A DNA stretch of 64,000 bases from NCBI RefSeq assembly GCF_021730395.1, contig NC_069371.1:72384001-72448000 (forward strand), given 5' to 3'. The stretch comes from Mercenaria mercenaria. Lineage: Eukaryota; Mollusca; Bivalvia; Venerida; Veneridae. A program made the position numbers and the translations under genes. The notes under the pieces are model-generated. The model was not told where the DNA came from. It saw nothing but the letters and a program-made list of their open reading frames with translations, and searched no databases. Below, one piece after another: positions 34,701 to 46,700 of the stretch; position 1 is the stretch's first letter, and the number at the start of each line of letters is the position of its first letter.

Positions 34701-37700
34701 CAAACTATAGACTATTTTTCCCCAAATCAAAACATCCTGGCCCATTCCCCATTTTTTTTTAAAATAAAACCCTGATTTTTTTTTTTTACCAAATTTTGCC
34801 TACCTGATAAATTTTACCAAGAGAAACATTTATATGATATTTTCATGTACATTCAACCACTTAATGACAAATATGTATTCACACATTATTTAATCCTGCA
34901 AATCCTACCTATCATCCCCAGGCAGGAAGTGTGGTCTTATCTTTTCTATGAATACATGTAGCTCATGTAATTTGACAAAAAAAGATTTAATCATCACAAC
35001 CAGCATAGTAACAATCCAGAGCAAGACTTTAAATGAGGTCTACACTCATTTTATATCCGAAGTTTCACAGCTCAACAGGTATAGGAAGAAACAGCTCTGC
35101 CAAATTACTTTAAAAATGGCTTGAAGATTTAGAAATTTTCAACGTTCCATAGAAACACGAAGGGAAAACTATACCTGCCTGTAGAAACCTGAGAACCGAA
35201 TTAAGGCTACTGGAGTCAGAAAAAAAATAAACTTACTTGATTTCATTATTTCTCTTATCAGCTGCAGCTTTCTTTGCCATTTCTTCCTTCATCTTCTGCC
35301 TAATTTCTTCTGTTGCCTCAGGTAACTCTTCGACAGTCAACATTAACACCTAAAATAAGTGTGAAGTTGTCAATTACAGTCAATTACAGTATATTTTGTT
35401 GCCCAAAGAAAATAAAGTATTTACATAGTTACCATGTTCAATTATTTTTCCTCCTTACAGCTTCTGTTCATCTGAACAAATTTGTCCTGTAACAGACCAG
35501 GGAATAAAAACTACTGACTCAGTTCTGGAGAGAAAGTATGTTACACACATTTTAAATTCTTAAAATTCAGATCTTTCTTTTTTCTCAGTTTTGTTTCATT
35601 TTTCATCTAATCTTTTTATTATGGCACTGCTAGACATGTACTGTTTTCCAGTTAAGCAAAGAAGTTTTACACATGTACTACAAAATAGATAGTTTGAAAA
35701 TAATTATCCAATTCAAGGGAGAATGCAATTCAAAGAAATTCTATCTTATAAGTAAGTTCTTAATTGTGATTTCTGCACATTTCTTCTTTTTGTTACGGTT
35801 ACACTGACATTATTTAATTCATATGACAACCTTGTGAGCTTTTGACTACAGAGAAAGCCAAAAGGTGCTGCTGGGTTGGCAAAATCTGATTTTGACTTGC
35901 TTGTCAGTTTTTGTCAATTGCTATTTTGTACTTGTCTGTATATTTATATAGTAAATTCTGGTCAAATTTCACTTGTTACAAGCTTTTGGACAACCTGAGC
36001 AATACGGACAATTGAATTTGCCACCCCTGCTGCTGTCCTAAGAAATGATTCAGATATGGGCAAGCACCTGGATAAAACCTTACAAGGATCAGTGAAGCAA
36101 AAGAGATTTGAAATCAGCAATCTTAGTTACTTCCCAGCCAGAAGTGTCTTCTTCCAATAGACTTAAATTATACAATAAACGAAGATCATTAACTATTAAC
36201 CTGACTTTCTAAAAGAGACTTGTCTATCATTCATTTTGGGCAGTACCAGTTATTATTCAAAGGGATGTTCAATAAAAACTAACTGACTGACTACAAACTG
36301 GTCGTGAAGGCATAATAACATGCTACCCACAGGCTATCAGTTCGGGCTAACAGTTAAAATATTTTAAGTCAAAATATCTGCTAACTTTGCCAGATTCTAC
36401 AGAACTGCTTCTTACCTCCTTGAGGATTCTGATAATAAATTCACATATTTTCTTACACCACTCCACCCTGTAGTTCTCTCCCTTCTGTAGCTGCTTCAGT
36501 AACTTAGATGACATCTGAGTTGGTTTAAGTTCAACCTGAAAGTTTTAAAAGACATTGTAGTGGTCAGGGATCCACAAATCCACCCGTACCTACAAGTAGG
36601 AACAATACAAACTGACTCTGAACACGTGGAACTTGCTGTAGTACTAATCCTATAGGCAAGTGCAATTTCTGCACAAAAATATAATGAATCCAATTCAAAC
36701 AGCCATGTGGAAGCCAGGGAGTATCAACTGCAGCAAGCTGTATAACAATTCTGACTAAGTGAAGACTCTTGCAGACACATCCAAAAGAAAACTCTTAATA
36801 CTCAAATACAAATGATGCTGAATAATATCCCTTTATGCTTTAATGACTCTAGGTAAATAGTTTTAACAACATACCAACATTCACAGAGTTCTTGCCTGAT
36901 TGAATTAAAGCGATTGGCTACTACTGGCTAGAAAGATATAAAGGGAGTGAGTTTATAAATACAGCTTATAAACTAATTATTTCCAATTACGAGGTTTTAT
37001 TTTAAACTGACAATCAATACTCTACATGTTCTATTGACACATCTTTATCATTTCTATAAACAAGAGGACCATGATGGTCCTGAATCGCTCACCTCTTCCC
37101 ACATGACCCAGTTTTGAGCATGACGTCGTTTTTTCTATTATTTGACATAGTGACCTAGTTTTTGAGCTCATGTGACCCAGTTTTGAACTTGACCTAGATA
37201 TTATCAAGATAAAAATTCTGACTAATTTTCATGAAGATCCATTCAAAAATATGGTCTCTAGAGAGGTCACAAGGTTTTTCTATTATTTGACCTATTGACC
37301 TAATTTTCGAAGGTACGTGACCCTCTTTTTGAACTTTACCTAGATATCATCAAGGTGAACATTCTCACTAATTTTCATGAAGATCTCATGAAAAATATGG
37401 CCTCTAGAGAGGTCACAAGGTTTTTCTATTTTTATACCTACTGGCCTAGTTTTTGACCGCACGTGACCCAGTTTCGAAACTGACCTAGATATCATCAAGG
37501 TGAACATTCAGATCAATTTTCATGAAGAGCCATTGAAAAATATGGCCTCTAGAGAGGTCAAAAGATTTTAATAATTTTAGACCTACTGACCTAGTTTTTG
37601 ACCGCAGTTGACCCAGTTTCAAATTTAACCTAGATATCATCAAGATGAACATTCAGACCAACTTTCATACAGATCCCATGAAAAGTATGGCCTCTAGAGA

Positions 37701-40700
37701 GGTCACAATGTTTTTTTTATTATTTGACCTACTGACCTAGTTTTTGACGGCACATGACCCAGTTTCAAAACTGACCTAGATATCATCAAGGTGAACATTC
37801 TGACCAACTTTTATGGAGATCCATTCATAAGTATGGCCTCTAGAGAGGTCACAAGGTTTTTCTATTTTTAGACCTACTGACCTAGTTTTTGACCGCACAT
37901 GATTCTGTTTCGAACTTGACCTAGATATCATCAAAATGACCACTCAGACCAAATTTCATACAGATCCCATGAAAAATATGGCCTCTAGAGAGGTCACAAG
38001 GTTTTTCTATTATTTGACCTACTGACCTAGTTTTTGTCGGCACGTGACCCACTTTCGAACTTGACCTAGATATCATCAAGGTGAACATTCTGACCAATTT
38101 TCATGAAGATCTCATGAAATATATGGCCTCTAGAGAGGTCACAGGGTTTTTCTATTTTTAGACCTACTGACCTAGTTTTTGACCGCACGTGACCCAGTTT
38201 CGAACTTGACCTAGATATCATCAAGATGAACATTCAGACCGACTTTCATACAGATCCCATGAAAAATATGGCCTTTAGAGAGGTCACAAGGTTTTTCTAT
38301 TATTTGACCTACTGACCTAGTTTTTGATGGCACGTGACCCAGTTTCGAACTTGACCTAGATATCATCAAGGTGAACGTTCTGACCAATTTTCATGAAGAT
38401 CTTGTGTAATATATGGCCTCTAGAGAGGTCACAAGGTTTTTCTATTTTTAGACCTACTGACCTAGTTTTTGATGGCACGTGACCCAGTTTCGAACTTGAC
38501 CTAGATATCATCAAGGTGAACATTCTGACCAATTTTCATGAAGATCTTGTGAAATATATGGCCTCTAGAGAGGTCACAAGGTTTTTCTATTTTTAGACCT
38601 ACTGACCTAGTTTTTGAAGGCATGTGACCCAGTTTCGAACTTGACCTAGATATCATCAAGATGAACATTCTGACCAATTTTCATAAAGATCCCATGAAAA
38701 ATGTGACCTCTAGAGTGGTCACAAGCAAAAGTTTACGGACGGACGCACGCACGTACCTACGAGAGCTACAATAAGGGCTGCACCCCACAGTCAGTATTAC
38801 GGGGTGCAAATTTCAACCCATAATGTCAAACCAGTACAAAACAGAAGTGCGGGTAGCACCTCAGAGTTCACCCCGCAAAAACTTGGACAAACTAAAACTT
38901 ATGGGTTGCACCCTATATGTAAAACTAAAGTCTGAAACAGAATAAACGGATGCTACCTTTACAACTTTCATGTGCAGACTAATTGGCTACAGTCTGCCTA
39001 TCTAAAAAAATCATTCCAGAAAGCTTATTGTTACTCAATAGGCAAACCTTATTATAATGGCAAAATTCATTTCATTATTAAACTATGACAGTTAAAGAGT
39101 TGTTTTAAGGCAGTTCTGTACGTTTGATAAACCGAAGTGATGACGTAACGTAATTTATCCGGAAAACGTAGAATAAAACTTGGATTCGGCGTACAGAAAT
39201 GAAAATCATTGTATGAATTAATCGCAGCTTGTGAGTAAATTTGTTAGAATGACACTGTTGCTATATTTTGAAGTCTCAGTTAAATAAAAACGTATGACAC
39301 ATAAAATAATTCAAAATAACGTCTTAAAATTATCTCGAAATGTCCGGTTCAATTTAATCATGGTCAAATATCTTGAAAATAAGCTCACAGACCTATACAT
39401 TTTATTTCATCAAATTATAGGTCATGTCTTTATTTACAACTACGAGAAGTTTCCATCGAATTTTAACATTACAGACAAATATCTATTCGTGAAAATGTTA
39501 CGAAAATAATGATTTTCCATAAACTCACATTATAAAATATTGTGCGAGGTCCGCATTTTTCAAATCGGTGTAGCAAAAAAATCAAGAACACGACTCTATT
39601 TTTTTATTTCCTGCATTTTCTAGGTAAATTCTTAAGGTTTTAATCAAATTCTACATTGTAAAAAAGGTTTGATCCAAACGTGCAGAACTACCTTAATTAA
39701 AGTTTCTTTGCTTTAACTATCTGTTATAAACAAATTTCTCAAGTGGCAGGCAATATTAGCGAGTAATAAACTGTTACAATTCCGTAGTCACTTTTAAAAC
39801 CAAAACAGAAAAAAACTCTGGACAACAAAAATTTATTATATTTTGTTGTATTTAAAGTTGCACCAACACAATTATAGGTCATATGGCGACTTTGGACAAC
39901 ACCGAAAAGGCTCATTACCGCATGATCTGTAAACAAATATTCTACTTTCATGTCAGTATTAAAACTGAAAAGGGCTTAGTATGTACTCACAATGCTCTTG
40001 TACTAGTGATGAGCATTTTCTTTTAATATTACCACTTTTTACTACTATTCTGCAAACAATAAAACAATTGACATGGACATACTAATGTGCTGCATCAAAC
40101 CAACATGTCATGGACAGTGTTATGGGCTACAGCCCATAAAACATTTGGCAAGGCCATTCTAAACGGCTGCATCAAACTTGAAGAAATGAAACGTCTCAGA
40201 CAGTGTAATGGGCTGCAACTCATAACACAACTGGCATTAGGACGACAGCTGTAAGCTATGACTGCTTTCTGTCCGATTCCTGAACTGTTGTATTGCAAAT
40301 ATTTCATGCTTTCAGAATAAAAATAGTTTAACTAACTGGCATGAACACACTAATGAGTTGCATCAAACTGAAATGTCTGTGTTATGGGTTTGCAGCCCAT
40401 TAGTATGTCAATGCAGACTGTTTTACGGGTTGCAGCCGTAACATTTCAATTCTTAAAGTTTGATACAGCTCACAAGTATGTTTTGTTTTGTTTTGGATTT
40501 AACGCAGTTTTTCAACAGTATTTCAGTCAAGTAACGGCAGGCAGTTAACCTAACCAGTGTTCCTGGATTCTGTACCAGTACAAACCTGTTCTCCGCAAGT
40601 AACTGCAACTTCTCACATCAATAAGAGGTGGATGACTAATCCATGCCAATTATTTTTTTACAGGTTACAGCCCATTACACTCTCAGAAACATTTCATTTC

Positions 40701-43700
40701 TAGAAGTCTGATGCAGCCAACAAGGATGTCCATGTCAACCCTTTTTGGGGTTGCAACCCATAACATTGTCCATGACATTTCATTCCATAAAGTTTGGTGC
40801 AGCCCATTAGGATGTCTATGTCAACTCTTTTGTGGGTTGCAACCCAAAATTGGCAGTGACATTTCATTCCATAAAGTTTGATGCAGCTCATTAGGATCTT
40901 CATGCCAGTTGTTTTACAGACTCAATCAAACTGAGTCTGCAATTTTCACTGTTTGCCTTGTTCTCGGTGCTTCCGAGGGATCTACTTTCCAGATTTTATT
41001 TACAGGTTGCAGCCATTACACTCTCAGAGACATTTCATTTCTAAAAGTCTGATGCAGCCCATAAGGTGTCAATGTCAACTGTTTTATTGGTTGCAGCCCA
41101 TATCATTGTCATGACATTTAATTTTATAAAGTTTGATGTAGCTCATGAGGATGTCCATGCCAGTTGTTTTACGGGTTGAGCCCATTATACTCTCATTACA
41201 CAGAGACATTTCATAAATTGCTTAAAGTTTGATACAGCTCATAAAACTAAAATGCAAACATTTTTAGTGCTGCGGTCTCAGTGACCTAGACACTTTACCT
41301 ACTGACCCCAAAAACTATAGGTTCATCTACTGGCCATAGGCAGTTGACCACTGCAGGTTCAAGCGTTCTCTTGTAATTAAGTGGAATGGTTTTCAGTGTT
41401 GAGGTCACTGTGACCTGGATCTTTGACCTACTGACCCCCAAAACAATAAGGGGTTACCTACTGACCAAAGGTAGTCTCCTATTAAGTTTGACCACAGCAT
41501 GTCTAAGTAATCTCTTGTTATTGAGCGGAAACCAAATGGCCTACTGACCGACATGAGCAAAACATTGTTCAAGGGGGCCAAAACAGATTAGTTACTACTA
41601 CCGGTAATGAAGTTCAAGCGGTTCTGGAGTAAATGTTAAAAGAAGGTATTGTTGGCAGATGCCGGACACAAAGCAGATCACTAAAATGGAGCTTGAGACT
41701 ATAACTTGGGTTTGTCAACATTATGAATACCAAACAATCTGAAAAAAAAAACATTTATTTTATTAATCAAATTTTCAAACCAAATTGAAAAAAAATCACA
41801 ATCGTCTACAAAAAAGATGACAAAATCTATATAGACAAAAGCTGCAAATTTCTGTTTTTGAAAACGAATTATTGTCATTCTCAGTAAAAGTGAAGTCAAA
41901 TCCAAAATATCTTATTCACCATTTATTTCTCCCAAAAAATCATCCTGTTCATTCATTACAGCCAATCCCTGAGGGTTTTTTTTCAGAAATATAGTATCAC
42001 TTCCATCCACGTTACAACTGTTATATCACTTACAATATTTTCCTCAGGCACATCATTGCCACTTTCATCCATGTTATTATTGTTGTCCCTTATTATCACT
42101 TATAATATTTTCCTCAGGCCTGTCACTGTCACTTTCATCCATGTTACACTCGTTGTCACTTTAAAATGGTTTCTTCAGGCCCATCATTGTCACTTTCATC
42201 CATGTTATCATTGTTGTCACTTGCAGTGGTTTCTATAGGCACATCATTGTCACTTTCATCCACCTTACAATCATTGTCACTTCAATGTTTTCTTAAGGTA
42301 CATCACTGTCACTTCCATCCATGCTACCATTGTTGACATTTCCAATGGTTTCATCAGGCACATCTTTAATGGACCTGAAAATATTTAATAAATGCACATA
42401 GAGTTTGGGCATTTGTTGTTTTCAATAGACATTACTGTTGCATGGTGGCCGAGTGGTAACAGCCGCAGCCCATAACTCAGTCCCTTGCTGTTTGTCCAAG
42501 TCAATTCGCAACGAGTTGCAGCCCACTAGTTAGTACATCATATATAAAGTCTTTATTTCGGGAATAAGGTTACTTCCGCGTCCAAGTCAGTTGATAATGG
42601 GCTGCAACCCACAACTTTGTCCCAGTTGTTGTTTGTCCAAGTCAATTCACTACGAGTTGCAGCCCACAAGTAGGTACATTATATATTTTGTCTTTATTTA
42701 GGGAATAAGGTTACTTCCTTGTCCAAGTCAGTTGATTATGGGCTGCAGCCACAACTTTGTCTAACCTGTTGTTTGTCCAAGTCAATTCATAAGAGTTGCA
42801 GCCACAAGCTGGTACATAATATATTTTGTCTTAATTTAGGGAATAAAGTTACAAAATGTACTTCCTTGTCCGTGTTAGTTGATTATGGGCTGCAGCCCAC
42901 AACTTTGTCCCAGTTGTTGTTTGTCCAAGTCAATTAACTATGGGTTGCAACCCATAAGTCTGTATATACTCCATGTATTTTATGTCTTTAATATGAGAAT
43001 TAGGCTATTTCTTGTTCTTAATTGGTTGATTATGGCCTTGGGAATTTTAGTTTGGCAATTGGGAAAAATGGACACTATTTTCGATTGGGAACGGGTCCGT
43101 TTATGGTACCGGACATATAAGGAAAACAATCCTTGATTAGCGATTCATGTGAAGAAGTCGTTAGGTTTTTTTTCAAAATATATTTTTAGCTCTGGTGACC
43201 AGCGTAAAATTCGACAAAAAAAAAACTCGAGAGAAGACCTTGCCAGGGTGCTACAGACCTGGCAAGTTTGGTTAAGATCCATCTAGCGGTTCATGAGAAG
43301 TTGTTTACAAGTTTTTCTATTTTTAGCTGGAGATACAGCAAAAAGTGGTTAAATTACAGACTTTATTCTAACCTGGGAATCCAGTCTGACAATTTCTAAC
43401 TTTTTTTCTATCTACAGCCTGGGGAAACTGTTTTCCGACTGCAGTGCCACCTATATTACACCCGAAATATGCGGATGTTTGATAAAGAACGATAACTTCT
43501 AAAAGCGATAATCCATGGCTAAAATAGAAACAAATTTCTCACAAAAAAGACAGATCGGAATCTTGGTAATTCCGACGGTTTCCGAACATTTCCGGGTCAT
43601 AGACAAATAACTTTGTACCTCCATAGCTTTTCCAGCAAGTTGTAACAAATATTAAATATGTCAGAATAAACTTAAATGTGCATCATAGCTATCAAGATGT

Positions 43701-46700
43701 TATATCAATTAATGCAGCCTAGTGATCTACAAAAGTTTTCGTTTCGAACAGACGCAACTATAATCACATGTTAATTAGGCTATTTATAGAAAATCGATAA
43801 TCAGTAGTGGCATAGAAACTCCTTCAGATTTCCCCAGGCGTTGATAATATCAGAAACTCGATGAATGCCAATTAACATTAATAAGCGCAAATTAAGTGGG
43901 ATCTTTAATACATAGATATTAGGTATGATTTCTTCTGACACTACACACAGACAAAGCACGAATATTATCAACGGCTTCCCAGGCTAACTTTATTCATGTG
44001 GTTTAAAACAGTATCAAAAATTCAATGCGCCCTGTAGGAATTATGAGTACTGTACATCAAAATATCATCGCAAAGGGTTGTATTTTTGACTTTCACAGTG
44101 CTAGTGCTGGAGAAAAAATACTTGTAGCTAAGCTTTATGCCTAATGAGGAAAGTTGTAGCCAATTTTAGGGACGTTAGCTAAAAGAATGTTAGTCAAAAC
44201 TGGTCCGAGGTCTACATGTATGAGAGTTTGATCAGCATGTTTGAACAGAATAACAGAGAGGTACATACAGTGAAACACCGCTCGCTCGAGCATCGATGAC
44301 TCGAGCACCCGGGCTCGCTCGAGCAATTCATGTGGTTCCGGCCGATTTCCTTCTACTTTATATGTGATATTACCAAGGCTGGGTCGAGCATCGATAACTC
44401 GATCGCTCGAGCATGACACCTGGTCCCTGTGTATTAATTTACTCTTTGTTGTGTCTGGCTAACTCGAGCAGAGGTGTCAAAATTTTTCACACCTTCGGCG
44501 GTCAGAATGTATCGGTTAATTAAATATTTTCGCACACCGTGAGAATTGTGGAGTCTATTCCCAGACTATCTTAAATGTTGTTTGCGGTATATTTGATATT
44601 ATGATGAGATTAATTATTGATAAAAGCTTAAAGAAAAGTTTTTTGATCAAATATCGATCAATTACTGATATCTTAAAGCATCATTCCTGCGGGATCGAGA
44701 TCTTAGTCATTTAATCAGCGGTTGTTTGCATGCAAATGAAGGAAATAATATAGCCGTTTCATAAAATTGAGACGATAATTATGATATGCACTTGTTGATG
44801 AATAAAATTTAAAAAAAAAAAAATCTTAGTTGTTTCTTCGCATGTGCTATTTACAAATTACATATTGAAACGTCTATCAATAGATAATGTTTGTAATACG
44901 TTTGTTTTCGAAAATGTCACAAGTATGTTATTATAACGCATCACCGTTTACTCAGCAAACGGTCCCGATGACCGTAAACAAACTTTAGTTTTCTTCGTAT
45001 GTTGGTCAATGTTTGGGTCGCTCGAAACCATGGATAACTCGAGCATTTTGCTCATCCCCTTGCGACCTCGAGGGAGCGGTGTTTTACTGTACATATTAAG
45101 TATACCCTACCAATCAGTTTGTAAATGAATTCACTCTTGGGAAAAGCTCTGAAACAACCTAGTGTTAGCATATTGGCAGTTTATAAATACCTCAGTTGTA
45201 CTTTGACCAACAATGGCTGCTTTTTATATATAAAATATACACGTATTACAATTTCAAAATGGTTTATAAATACAAATTTATTGTAAAATCTCCCATATTG
45301 ACTTAGTTTGTTAAAAAAAGACAAAAGATATAGACGAATACAGTTAATGTACTATCTCAAAACGCTCTACTATAACTTGAAAAAAAAAACACCTTTTCTA
45401 ATGAGTTTGCCCGGCATAATTTCACATACACTCCAAAAACTGAAATTTTTTAATTTGTTTTAAACTTGGTAATTCTGTTTTAAGAGCCACTGCTTTACCA
45501 TTTCTTTGCTATATCAGTACTCTTTCTTGAAAACAGAAGGGGATTCAAGATGAGAGGGGTTCTAGGTTAGAGGTTTTTAGTGTATTGTAAAGAATACTTA
45601 CTCCTACCATGCAGAGCTACTTTCTGGCTGCCTTTTGGACATGGTGTCAGTCTGAAAATATAATAAAATGTTATAAACTTTAAGTTACTTTTCGGGATAA
45701 ATGCAGGCATTCACACCAATTCCACTTCAAAAGGTGCTGGGCCTGTTTAAATTTTGGACAGGTCAGACGGTCTGGCAATTTTCAGCAGCCTGGATTCTAA
45801 CTTCACTTTATTTGCTATTGAGCACTTGTTGGTGACACGGCATGGACATGCTAATGGGCTGCATCAAAAATGTCACGAACAACATTGTAATGGACTGCAA
45901 CCAGTGATGTAACTGGCATGGACATACTTACAGGCTGCATCAAAATGAAATGTCTGTGTTATGGGTTGCAACCCATAAAACAATTGGCATGGACGTACCA
46001 ATGGGCTGCATCAAACTTTAAGAAATGAAATGTCTCGGACAGTTCAATGGGCTGCAATCCGTAAAGCAATTGGCATGGACATACTAATGAGTTGTATCAA
46101 ATTTAAAGAAATGAAATCTCATGGACAGTGTTCCGGGCTGCAACCCGTAAACCAATTGGCATGGACATACTAATGAGGTGTATCAAATTTTAAGAAATGA
46201 AATCTCATGGACAGTGTTCCGGGCTGCAACCCGTAAAACAATTGGCATGGACTGTTTTCAGAAGGTCTAAAAGAGGGCTACAAAACAAATTATTAATTTT
46301 ATGTCGAAAGCCGATCGGGCTATGTTACCAGTCTAACACAAATACAGGGGATGAATACGAATATTTATTCATGAATACAAATTCTACACTAAGGTCACTG
46401 AACATTATGTGGCTTTTGCCAACAATTAGACTTACTCATTTGGTTTATCTGGATGTCAAATTTTATGATCTGATATTTTGTAGTAGTCACCCATCCCTCT
46501 AAGCCTTACTTGTATCTGTATTTTACTGTTAAGAAAACGAAGACATTAAAAAATTAAAAAGTCATAATATTCTAGCCAAACTTACTTGCTATTATAAATT
46601 AGACATTAATATTCATGTAGATATTATTTGGACTAGCAGATGGGAACTCTTCTGCCAGTTAAGGATTACTTGTATTTGTTGTTGGCCCTGCAAAATTTTG

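Larger units (their letters stand above)
40080..41235. repeat. Palindrome-box repeat cluster, head-to-head
   Basis: About 94 bp units contain TGGGCTGCATCAAAC, GAAATGAAACGTCTC and a palindromic GGGCTGCAACCCATAA box. Units from about 40080 to 40470 run forward; those from about 40430 to 41235 run reversed (GTTTGATGCAGCTCAT). A SINE fragment and a hairpin copy interrupt the reversed part. It lies in a TUT1 intron. Confidence 0.65.

Noticed and set aside
42719-43136. ORFs of 72 and 85 codons with repeated GLQP peptides
   Set aside because: They follow the 140 bp tandem repeat and shift frame with it; no coding signature.
44141-44419. 92-codon minus-strand ORF
   Set aside because: Most of it lies in the terminal repeats of a Tigger-type element.
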